Below are positions 6,537 to 13,050 of a DNA stretch of 23,845 nucleotides, piece after piece. Under the pieces are notes generated by a model. That model was not told the origin of the DNA. It ran no database searches and saw nothing but the letters and a program-made list of their open reading frames with translations. The stretch is from UBA11606 sp964513285 (GTDB taxonomy: Bacteria > Actinomycetota > Acidimicrobiia > Acidimicrobiales > Aldehydirespiratoraceae). The number at the start of each line of letters is the position of its first letter. The first letter of the stretch is position 1. The stretch covers positions 1 through 23,845 of the forward strand of contig CAZEML010000042.1 of assembly GCA_964513285.1 (NCBI GenBank). The letters run 5' to 3'. The translations under genes were made by a program, and so were the position numbers.

Positions 6537-7556
6537 ATGCGGATCCACAAGTTCCAGACCACCGAGGCGTTCATCGCCATCGACCTCGACGGAGCCGAAG
6601 CCTCGTCGGGGCCCGTCCGGTGGGCGAAGAAGATCCTGCAGGGCGGCGCCAAGGACCTCGCTCGCAGCCAGACCTACACCTACGCCGCGCTCGGGATGCA
6701 GCGCGGTGGCGCCTCGGCCGGTATCTCGGCCGCGCCCGACGCTCGCGGTGATGCGATCGCCGCGTTCGTCGAAGAAGCGGGTGCGCTGGTCGCCGACGGC
6801 ACCTATCTGCCCGACGCCGCGAAGGGTGTCGGCGGCGATGAGCTGGCCGGCCTCCGGGGCGACGACCCTCGCGACACCGCACGCCTCGGCGCGTTCGGCG
6901 ATCGTTGCGACGGCCTCTCCGCGGTCGTCAGCGCCCAACATGCGGTCGGCCTCGACGGCAAGACCGTCGCCATCGAGGGGTTCGAGGGTCTCGGCGCTGC
7001 GATCGCCGACGGCGTCATCGAACGCGGCGGTCGAGTGACCGCGATCTCGACCGCCACCGGCACCGTCACCAACGCCGACGGGTTCGCGCTCGCCGATCTG
7101 CAGGCTGCTGCCGCAGCCGGCGCCGACGGTGTGACCGAGCTCGGCGAGGTCGGGCATGCCAAGGCGATCTTCGGCTCGGGCGCCGACGTCGTCTTCGCCG
7201 GCTCGAAGGTCGGCATCGTCGACCATGTCGTCGCCGACCAGCTCTCCGAGTGCGCCGCGGTCGTCGCCGCCGGACGCCTTCACCTCACCGCTCGAGGCCT
7301 CGCCGTCCTACGCAAGGCCGGCGTCGCCGCGCCGGCCGACTTCGTCTCCCTCGCCGGCTCGACGCTCGCCGCCTGGGGCGACGCCAACCGCTCCGACGAC
7401 GAGATCCTCGCCGGTGTGCGCGAAGACATCGGCGACCTCAGCGACGAGTTCACCGACCACGAAGACGGCCTGCTCCTGGCCGCGTGCTACTTCAGCGAGG
7501 GGTTCCTTTCGCAGTGGCAAGACGAGCTGCCGTTCGGCCGACCGCTCGCCCCCTGA
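6537..7556 (+). CDS. Glu/Leu/Phe/Val dehydrogenase-like protein with substituted catalytic residues
   Basis: A 339-aa homologue of the ELFV amino-acid dehydrogenases. The N-terminal catalytic-domain segment SQTYTYAALGMQRGGASAGI (residues 44-63) aligns without gaps with the family MTYKNAAAGLNLGGGK-type segment, and a Rossmann domain follows (GKTVAIEGFEGLG, GFEGLG at 148-153, then VTAISTATG). However, the first active-site lysine is T48, the second is S60, and the conserved catalytic aspartate of the PAPDVGT-type motif falls at A95 (YLPDAAKGVGG). The later EGAN-x-P and NAGGV motifs are also degraded (AAGRLHLT, SLAGST). It probably binds a dinucleotide but is unlikely to deaminate amino acids in the usual way. 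It is 10 bp after the ferredoxin. Family is clear; function is unknown. Confidence 0.8.
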   Translation: MRIHKFQTTEAFIAIDLDGAEASSGPVRWAKKILQGGAKDLARSQTYTYAALGMQRGGASAGISAAPDARGDAIAAFVEEAGALVADGTYLPDAAKGVGGDELAGLRGDDPRDTARLGAFGDRCDGLSAVVSAQHAVGLDGKTVAIEGFEGLGAAIADGVIERGGRVTAISTATGTVTNADGFALADLQAAAAAGADGVTELGEVGHAKAIFGSGADVVFAGSKVGIVDHVVADQLSECAAVVAAGRLHLTARGLAVLRKAGVAAPADFVSLAGSTLAAWGDANRSDDEILAGVREDIGDLSDEFTDHEDGLLLAACYFSEGFLSQWQDELPFGRPLAP

Positions 7557-7563
7557 CCAACCC

Positions 7564-8490
7564 TCAGCGGCGCCGTAAGCGGAGCAGGCCGACGAGGCCG
7601 AGGGCACCGGTGGCGATCCACTCGGCTCGGTCGGCGATCCGGACCGCACGGTCGACGTCAGCTGGCTGCGGACGATCGCCGTCGCCGAGCCGGGGGCGAT
7701 GTTCGACCCGGTCGCCGTAGCGCAACGGTCCACCGAGCTGGCGGCCGATCGCACCGGCCATCGCCGTCTCGGCCACCCCAGCATTGGGCGAGGGGTGGGC
7801 GGGAGCATCGCGCCGGACGAGTCGAAGGATGACCGAGAAGCGTTCGGGCTGCTGCACCGCCACACACACGGCGAAGATCCGAGCCGGGATCCAGTTGGCG
7901 ATGTCGTCGAGGCGGGCGGCCGCCCACCCGAAGTGCTCGTAGCGCTCCGAGTGATGGCCGACCATCGCATCCATCGTGTTGATCGCCCGGTACGCGGCTG
8001 CCCCCGGGGCACCCGCCACCAGCCCCCAGAACGCCGGGGCGAAGACGGCATCGACACTGTTCTCGGCGACGCTTTCGATCACCGCCGCGCTGATCTCGGA
8101 CGCGTCGAGTTCGCTCGGATCCCGACCGACCAGCGCCGGCAGTCGATCGCGGGCGGTGGCGACATCGCCGGACTCCAGGGCGAGCGTCACGTGGCGGGCG
8201 GTCCGCCGGAGCTCGCCGCCGGCCACGGCGATGGACACCACCGTCGACAGCGACTTCACGCGCTGCCCGGCGACCGCGCCGATCGCCACCCCGATCGCGG
8301 TGTAGGCGACGCCCGCCCCGCGACGATCGGCCCACACCGCCTGCTCGATCTCCCCCATCGCCGAGCCGAACCAGGCGACGGGGTGGAACTCGTTCGGCGG
8401 TTCACGGGTGAACCGATCGCTGAGCAGCCCGAAGGCGACGCCGAGCGGGCGGTTCAGATTCGAGCCGCCGAGCAGGTCGGTCAGCTTCAT
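7564..8490 (-). CDS. cobD: Adenosylcobinamide-phosphate synthase CobD/CbiB
   Basis: Membrane protein that joins adenosylcobyric acid to (R)-1-aminopropan-2-ol phosphate, giving adenosylcobinamide phosphate, late in cobalamin synthesis. CbiB/CobD signatures: EFHPVAWFG near the N-terminus, IESVAENSVDAVFAPAFWGL, AYRAINTMDAMVGH and HPSPNAGVAETAMAGAIG. The 308-aa length is normal. The ATG at 8490 overlaps the cbiZ stop by 4 bp (ATGA), which fixes the start; a longer open frame upstream is only the shadow of cbiZ. It is the last gene of the four-gene cob operon and converges on the ELFV-like gene with 7 bp between. CobD here means the CbiB-type enzyme, not the Salmonella threonine-phosphate decarboxylase. 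Confidence 0.95.
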   Translation of the reverse strand: MKLTDLLGGSNLNRPLGVAFGLLSDRFTREPPNEFHPVAWFGSAMGEIEQAVWADRRGAGVAYTAIGVAIGAVAGQRVKSLSTVVSIAVAGGELRRTARHVTLALESGDVATARDRLPALVGRDPSELDASEISAAVIESVAENSVDAVFAPAFWGLVAGAPGAAAYRAINTMDAMVGHHSERYEHFGWAAARLDDIANWIPARIFAVCVAVQQPERFSVILRLVRRDAPAHPSPNAGVAETAMAGAIGRQLGGPLRYGDRVEHRPRLGDGDRPQPADVDRAVRIADRAEWIATGALGLVGLLRLRRR

Positions 8491-9110
8491 GTCGGCATCG
8501 CCCCGAGCACGGCGTCGTAGGTCGCGCGTGCGACGCGGCTCCCCCACCGAGAACGCGGGCCGCCGAACGGTTCCGGCTCCCCGTCGGCCGGCCACAGGAC
8601 CACGACCGCATCGCTCGCGGTTCCGGTGCCCGGGATCCCTCGATCCTGGAGTGCTTCGGTCTTCGCCTCGGTCATCGTCATCACCAGATTGACCGCGGCG
8701 GCCTCGCTGAGTTTCGCGGGCGCGAAGGCGACGAGGTTGATCGTCCCTGGCGACCAGCGTTCGTGGCTACCGGTCTCGTCGGCGGCCCAGGTCGGCTTGG
8801 ACACACCGACGGTCGCGTCGACGGTCGCGCCGCCGACCTCACCACGAGCGTTGCGCTCGACCGATGCGGCGGTGAACAGCGCGACCCCCGGACCGTCAGT
8901 GCCTTCGGCCGTCGCCACCTCGGACGCGTGGGCATCGAGATCCACCCGGTCGTACGTCATGGGGACCCGGATGTTGAGCACCCATCGAGGCCGGGTTCGG
9001 CCGCCACCGACCGGGGCGGAGGAGATGGCCTCCAGACCATCGGGTAGCTGCCACAAGAGCGCACCCTCATGATGCGCATTGGGTGGCAGCAGCAGTGGGC
9101 GGTTCACCAT
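8487..9110 (-). CDS. cbiZ: Adenosylcobinamide amidohydrolase CbiZ
   Basis: Predicted 207-aa enzyme that removes the aminopropanol arm of salvaged (adenosyl)cobinamide to give (adenosyl)cobyric acid, which CobD in the same operon can re-amidate. Matching family segments are ISSAPVGGGRTRPRWVLNI (residues about 29-47), a central GTINLVAFAPAKLSEAAAVN, and MTMTEAKTEALQDRG followed by GTGTASDAVVV. The start is ATG 9110 (7-bp overlap with the cobQ end) or the adjacent in-frame GTG at 9107 (4-bp GTGA overlap). The neighbours support the salvage role. Annotated alternatives would be fused CbiZ proteins, but this one is stand-alone. Confidence 0.88.
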   Translation of the reverse strand: MVNRPLLLPPNAHHEGALLWQLPDGLEAISSAPVGGGRTRPRWVLNIRVPMTYDRVDLDAHASEVATAEGTDGPGVALFTAASVERNARGEVGGATVDATVGVSKPTWAADETGSHERWSPGTINLVAFAPAKLSEAAAVNLVMTMTEAKTEALQDRGIPGTGTASDAVVVLWPADGEPEPFGGPRSRWGSRVARATYDAVLGAMPT

Positions 9111-10567
9111 CCGGGCGCCTCCCTGGGGTCGGAGGCCGTCGCCGCGATGGCCAGCATTCGCTCGACGTCGAGATGGGCCTCGATCCAGTCGGCGAGTCGG
9201 TCGTGGTGCTGCTCCAACGCATCGACGAACGTCGGACCCGGCTCATAGCGCCGGCCTCGGTCAGCAGCGACATCGGTGAGGAACTCGCGCCGGAGGCCGT
9301 CGCCGTCGAAGACCCCGTGCACGCTCGTGCCGAAGCGGCGACCCTGCACCGCGCCTTCGGGTCCGTCGGCGAGCTGGAGCCACGGTTCGGCGCCGACGTC
9401 GGGCCGACCGAATCGGATCTCGTACCCGAGCACGCCCTGCCCACCCACGATGCGCACGACCTTGGGTTCGGCGAAGGTCGTCGACGTGTCGAGCAGGCCC
9501 AGCCCATCGACGTGCCCGCGACCGGATTCGATCTCGTCGTCGATCGCCTGGCCCATCATCTGGAACCCGGCGCAGATCCCGACCACCGACGCCTCGGTCC
9601 GGGCGAGCGCCTCGGCGATCCCGGTCGCACGCAGCCACTCGAGGTCGGCGACGGTCGAACGGCTCCCGGGAAGCACCACCAGGTCGGCGTCGGCGATCTC
9701 GGCCGGCGACGTCGACCACCGGACGTCGACATCAGGCTCGGCGACCAACGGATCGAGATCGGACGGGTTGGCGAGATGGGGAAGCCGAACGGCGACGGCC
9801 CGGATCGGATCGGCGGCCCCGTTGACGCCCGCCATCCCGGGTGGCACGTCCAGCGAGTCCTCCAAGCCGAGGACCGGCGGCGGGTCGAGATACGGCAGCA
9901 CCCCCAGCACGGGGACCCCGTGCCGAGCCTCCAGCTCGGCGATGCCGTCGGCGAGCAGCGACGCGTCGCCTCGGAACTGATTGACCACGATGCCCTGAAC
10001 CGTTGCGGCGAGTTCGGGCGGGAGCAGATCGATCGTGCCGTGGGCCGATGCGAACGCACCGCCGCGATCGATGTCGACGACCAGCACAGCGGGGATGCCC
10101 GCGGCTCGGGCGAGTGGCAGGTTGACCAGGTCGCGGTCGAGGAGGTTGATCTCGGCCGCGCCGCCGGCTCCCTCGGCGACGACCATCTCGTAGTCGGTGC
10201 GGAGGGACGTCAGCGCATCGAGCACGACCGGCTTGAGCTGCTGGGCGGTGGGGCCGTAGCCGACCGCATCGGTCGTGCTGACCTCGTCGCCCATCACGAC
10301 CACATGGCTGCGCATGCCGGCCGTCGGCTTGAGCAGGATCGGATTCATTCGCCGATCGGGCATGACCTTCGCGGCCGCGGCCTGCATCGCCTGGGCCCGA
10401 CCGATCTCGCCCCCATCGGGGGTGACGGCCGCGTGGTTCGACATGTTCTGGGCCTTGAACGGCGCGACGTAACCGCCCCGGCGAAGGAACAACCGGCACA
10501 GCCCGGCGACGACGGTGGACTTCCCCGCACCGCTCGTGGTGCCGACGACCAACAGGGCACGCTTCAC
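9104..10567 (-). CDS. cobQ: Cobyric acid synthase CobQ
   Basis: Glutamine-dependent amidotransferase that amidates adenosylcobyrinic acid a,c-diamide at four side chains to give adenosylcobyric acid. The N-terminal dethiobiotin-synthetase-like ATPase domain has the P-loop GTTSGAGKST (residues 9-18), followed by PFKAQNMSNHA and EIGRAQAMQA, both diagnostic for CobQ. The C-terminal class I GATase-like domain has the nucleophile C332 in VVGICAGFQMMG and H417 in GTSVHGVFDGDG. Length is 487 aa, normal for the family. The GTG start at 10567 overlaps the upstream decarboxylase stop (GTGA) and is followed at once by KRALLVVGTTSGAGK; further upstream the frame is arginine-rich shadow. Its presence implies that a corrin ring precursor is available, de novo or salvaged. 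Confidence 0.96.
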   Translation of the reverse strand: MKRALLVVGTTSGAGKSTVVAGLCRLFLRRGGYVAPFKAQNMSNHAAVTPDGGEIGRAQAMQAAAAKVMPDRRMNPILLKPTAGMRSHVVVMGDEVSTTDAVGYGPTAQQLKPVVLDALTSLRTDYEMVVAEGAGGAAEINLLDRDLVNLPLARAAGIPAVLVVDIDRGGAFASAHGTIDLLPPELAATVQGIVVNQFRGDASLLADGIAELEARHGVPVLGVLPYLDPPPVLGLEDSLDVPPGMAGVNGAADPIRAVAVRLPHLANPSDLDPLVAEPDVDVRWSTSPAEIADADLVVLPGSRSTVADLEWLRATGIAEALARTEASVVGICAGFQMMGQAIDDEIESGRGHVDGLGLLDTSTTFAEPKVVRIVGGQGVLGYEIRFGRPDVGAEPWLQLADGPEGAVQGRRFGTSVHGVFDGDGLRREFLTDVAADRGRRYEPGPTFVDALEQHHDRLADWIEAHLDVERMLAIAATASDPREAPGW

Positions 10568-11442
10568 GTCGTCGCGCCTCCGTCGTCGAGCGCCGCCAGC
10601 AGCCGGTCGAGACCCGCATCGTCGGGCACCGCGATGCGGTGCCAATCGGGCATCCCGAACGATGCACAGTCGCGCACGACGACGCCTCTGGGGGCGAGCC
10701 GATCGCGGAGCCCCGGTGACTTCACCAGCACCCACGGCGCGTCGGCGGCTTCAGCGGCGAGATCTCGGTGGGCGAGGTCGGCGACCAGCCGGGCGCGGGC
10801 ATCGGTGATCGCGTCGCGCCAGGTCTCGAGATCAGCCATGGCCAGCAGATCAGGAAGCACGGCGAGGGCGATCGAGCTGACCGACCACTCCGGCTGGCGC
10901 CGCGCGAACCGCTCGACGTCGTCGGCGACGATGTAGCCGAGCCTGAGACCGGGGCAGGCGAAGACCTTGGTGAGGGAGCCGACGCTCACCCCGGGGCGAT
11001 GCCCATGCCACCGCCCGGTAGCCAGCGGGTAGAACGCTTCGTCCCACACGTCGACGGCCATGGCCACGTCGGCCAGCACGCCCGTCGGGTTGTGGGGGTC
11101 GCTCCGCCAGACCGGTCCGCCGCCTCGCGGGTGGAGCGAGAACTCGGGCTCGGCGGCGACCGTGCCACCGAGCTCGTCGGCGACCAGCCGGATGGCCTCG
11201 CTCCCTCCGTTGGTGAGCAGGAGCCGATCCGGGTCGACGCCGAGCGTCTCGGCGAACAGCGCAGTGGCGATCTGCGGGTCGGGGTAGGAGTCGACCGCGG
11301 GAGCGTGGCGGGCGACGATCGCTGCGACGTCGGGTACGAACGGATTCAGGCTCTGGGACAGGTCGAGCACGTCGATACCGAGCGCCCGGGCGATCGCCGG
11401 CCCGTCGCCCCCATGCCTTCCCGGTCCTGGGATCGAGTCCAT
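10564..11442 (-). CDS. cobC: Threonine-phosphate decarboxylase-like PLP enzyme (CobC/CobD-type)
   Basis: Fold-type I PLP enzyme related to histidinol-phosphate aminotransferase. In cobalamin operons it makes (R)-1-aminopropan-2-ol phosphate from L-threonine phosphate. N-terminal LDLSQSLNPF is the typical 'NPxG-like' opening of this group, TNGGSEAIRLVA forms the PLP phosphate region, and SLTKVFACPGLRLGY contains the Schiff-base lysine K159. DEAF follows NPTG. The protein is short (292 aa against roughly 330-360): the segment between EPEFSLH and HNPTG is much reduced. It is the first gene of the operon and overlaps cobQ by 4 bp. The enzymatic class is sure; the exact decarboxylase role rests on context. 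Confidence 0.87.
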   Translation of the reverse strand: MDSIPGPGRHGGDGPAIARALGIDVLDLSQSLNPFVPDVAAIVARHAPAVDSYPDPQIATALFAETLGVDPDRLLLTNGGSEAIRLVADELGGTVAAEPEFSLHPRGGGPVWRSDPHNPTGVLADVAMAVDVWDEAFYPLATGRWHGHRPGVSVGSLTKVFACPGLRLGYIVADDVERFARRQPEWSVSSIALAVLPDLLAMADLETWRDAITDARARLVADLAHRDLAAEAADAPWVLVKSPGLRDRLAPRGVVVRDCASFGMPDWHRIAVPDDAGLDRLLAALDDGGATT

Positions 11443-11450
11443 CGCTCGGC

Positions 11451-11456
11451 AGGGTA
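11451..11456 (-). promoter_or_regulatory. Putative -10 box of the cobalamin operon (leaderless)
   Basis: Minus-strand TACCCT followed by 8 nt and ATG at 11442. No Shine-Dalgarno precedes the ATG. The divergent gap to 11536 shows no recognisable cobalamin riboswitch. Confidence 0.45.
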
Positions 11457-11536
11457 CCGAGGCCCTGCGGTGGCGACCGAGCAGCAGCAGTCAGCGATCT
11501 GAAGGTTTTCGGAAGGGGGTGAACAACGCTGCGGCC

Positions 11537-12163
11537 ATGAAGAATCACCTCACCCGTTCCATCACCCGTCTCCTCGGTGTGGTCGTCGCCGCCGCAGCGG
11601 TGCTCGCCACCGCCGTCGGTCCCGCCGCCGCCGCTCCTACCGAGGAGTTGTTCGGCAACCTGGCCCAAGTCGATGCCCGGATCATGTTCGAGACCGTCGT
11701 CCCCCACGAGTCCGGCGGCTGCCTCTACCAAGGGCGGGCCCGGGTTCGCACGCAGCTCGACGAGCGCCGCATCGGGGCCCGCATGCAGGTCGCCGCCCTC
11801 GGCCCGTGCGGCGAAGCGATGCGGCAACGTACCTCCGACGGTCAGGCGGTCCTCGTCGAGGCGCGTACCGACGGTCGTGGTCGCCCCGACCTCGTGGCCA
11901 CCGCCGGGGAGGTCGTCATGTCTGGCGGGTCGACCATGCTCGTCGCCTTCATCGCCTTCGGCTCCGAGACCAGCGTCCTCTACGTGCCTGGGCCCGAGGC
12001 GACCATCACCTTCGGCACGTTCGGCACCGAGGCGAGCGTCCTCTACGACTTCCCCGACCGGCCCGGTGCCGATGGCTGGGTCACCTTCGGTGCCGAGACC
12101 AGTGTCCTCTACGAGCCCGGCCCCGAGGGCTTCGTCAGCTTCGGCCACGAGACCACGGTCTGA
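11537..12163 (+). CDS. Secreted protein with C-terminal FGxETSVLY repeats
   Basis: Predicted 208-aa exported protein. MKNHLTRSITR is a basic n-region, LLGVVVAAAAVLATAVGPAAA the hydrophobic core, and AAA before PTEELF a likely signal peptidase site near residues 32-33. The mature part has only two cysteines (C62, C91), possibly a disulfide. From residue 141 a short motif FGxE(T/A)SVLYxPGPE recurs at residues 141, 162, 184 and (partial) 202, so the tail is probably beta-rich. ATG 11537 is chosen because it gives a clean signal peptide; GTG at 11519 in the same frame is possible, and the GGAAGGGGG stretch lies between 11511 and 11519, too far for a normal Shine-Dalgarno for ATG. I recognise no family. 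It is divergent from the cob operon and followed by a strong terminator. Confidence 0.75.
   Translation: MKNHLTRSITRLLGVVVAAAAVLATAVGPAAAAPTEELFGNLAQVDARIMFETVVPHESGGCLYQGRARVRTQLDERRIGARMQVAALGPCGEAMRQRTSDGQAVLVEARTDGRGRPDLVATAGEVVMSGGSTMLVAFIAFGSETSVLYVPGPEATITFGTFGTEASVLYDFPDRPGADGWVTFGAETSVLYEPGPEGFVSFGHETTV
11957..12160 (+). repeat. Intragenic repeats coding FGxETSVLY-PGPE units
   Basis: Three and a half units begin at 11957, 12020, 12086 and 12140 (spacing 63, 66 and 54 bp). At DNA level units 1 and 3 share GAGACCAGYGTCCTCTACG and a following CCYGAGG. Unit 4 is cut by the stop after HETTV. The similarity at both levels suggests recent internal duplication. Confidence 0.75.
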
Positions 12164-12179
12164 GCGTCGCCGAACGCGA

Positions 12180-12207
12180 CGACGGGGCGGCCGCGGCCGC
12201 CCCGTCG
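12180..12207. terminator. Bidirectional palindromic terminator
   Basis: A perfect 28-bp palindrome, CGACGGGGCGGCCG and its exact mirror, lies between the stop of the secreted protein (12163) and the coxM stop (12232). It is positioned to end transcription from both convergent genes. The downstream sequence is only mildly T-rich (GGTTTCTCGG) on the plus strand, so Rho-independence is not certain. Confidence 0.7.
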
Positions 12208-12231
12208 ATCGGTTTCTCGGTTGTGGGATCG

Positions 12232-13050
12232 CTAGGCCGACGCCTCGGCGATGCCTCGACCGACGAGCACCCGAGCGAGGTGCTTGCGGTACTCGGCGTC
12301 GGCGTTGAGATCCTCGGGCGGATCGACGTCGTCGCCGGCGACCGAGGCCGCGTCGGCGCCACCGCCACCGGCGAGGGCGGCTTCGACACCGGCATGGCGG
12401 ATCGGCGCCGACGCCATGTTGACCAGCGCCACCTTGGGGGCGTCGCCGAGCATCACGGCCGCACCGACGATCGCCCAGTCCTGGGCTCGACGGTTGAACT
12501 TCTGGTAGCTCCAACCGACACCGGCGGCCTTCGGCACCCGGATCTCGGTGACCATCTCGTCGGGCGCGAGCGCCGTCTCGAGGAAGCCGGTGAAGAAGTC
12601 GGGAGCGGCCACTTCACGTTCGCCGTTCGGGCCCTTGATCATCAACGAACCCCCATGGGCGAGCAGCGCTGCCGGAAGGTCAGAGGCCGGGTCGCCGTGG
12701 GCGAGCGAACCGCCGAGCGTGCCGCGATGGCGCACCTGGGGATCGCCGACCTGGGCGGCGACGTGACGCAGCAGCGGGGCCTCGGCGGCCAGCAGATCGC
12801 TGGTCTCCAGGGCCCGATGCTTGGTCATGGCGCCGATGGCGATGTGGTCGCCGGCGTCGTTGATGTAGGACAGGTCGTCGAGACGACCGATGTCGACCAG
12901 CATCGCCGGGGCGGCGAGCCGGAACCGCATGAGCGGGATGAGGCTGTGACCACCGGCCAGCAGCTTGGCGTCGTCACCGTGCTCCGCGAGCGCCGCGATG
13001 GCGGCGTCGGCCGAGTCGGCGACCATGTAATCGAACGCTGCGGGGATCAT
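12232..13050 (-). CDS. coxM: Molybdenum hydroxylase FAD-binding medium subunit (CoxM-like)
   Basis: FAD subunit of a CO-dehydrogenase/xanthine-oxidase-type molybdenum hydroxylase that passes electrons from the [2Fe-2S] clusters to the acceptor. FAD-binding signatures: AGGHSLIPLMRFRL (residues 32-45) and TLGGSLAHGDPASDLP (111-126), the family T-x-GG-S/N-xxxxDPxxDxP element. Length 272 aa, close to the usual 280-290. The ATG overlaps the coxL stop (ATGA) and has its own good Shine-Dalgarno (GGAGGT) inside the coxL end, so it is the last gene of an S-L-M operon. A terminator palindrome follows 25 bp after the stop. Confidence 0.93.
   Translation of the reverse strand: MIPAAFDYMVADSADAAIAALAEHGDDAKLLAGGHSLIPLMRFRLAAPAMLVDIGRLDDLSYINDAGDHIAIGAMTKHRALETSDLLAAEAPLLRHVAAQVGDPQVRHRGTLGGSLAHGDPASDLPAALLAHGGSLMIKGPNGEREVAAPDFFTGFLETALAPDEMVTEIRVPKAAGVGWSYQKFNRRAQDWAIVGAAVMLGDAPKVALVNMASAPIRHAGVEAALAGGGGADAASVAGDDVDPPEDLNADAEYRKHLARVLVGRGIAEASA

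Noticed and set aside
5039..6652. Long minus-strand open frame opposite the P450
   Set aside because: The P450 and ferredoxin on the plus strand have complete diagnostic motifs; the antisense frame also runs through both and an intergenic region.
9083..10936. Open frame of about 1.85 kb on the plus strand opposite cobQ
   Set aside because: Antisense shadow of cobQ and the PLP decarboxylase gene, both of which are recognised with conserved active sites.
11443..11536. Cobalamin riboswitch upstream of the cob operon
   Set aside because: The 94-bp gap is too short for a full B12 riboswitch and shows no recognisable B12-box. The leaderless -10 before the ATG also leaves no room for one.
10850..12514. 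Open minus-strand frame crossing the secreted protein gene and the cob promoter region
   Set aside because: It spans two unrelated genes and an intergenic promoter and contains arginine-rich low-complexity sequence. The plus-strand secreted protein has a clear signal peptide and repeat motif.
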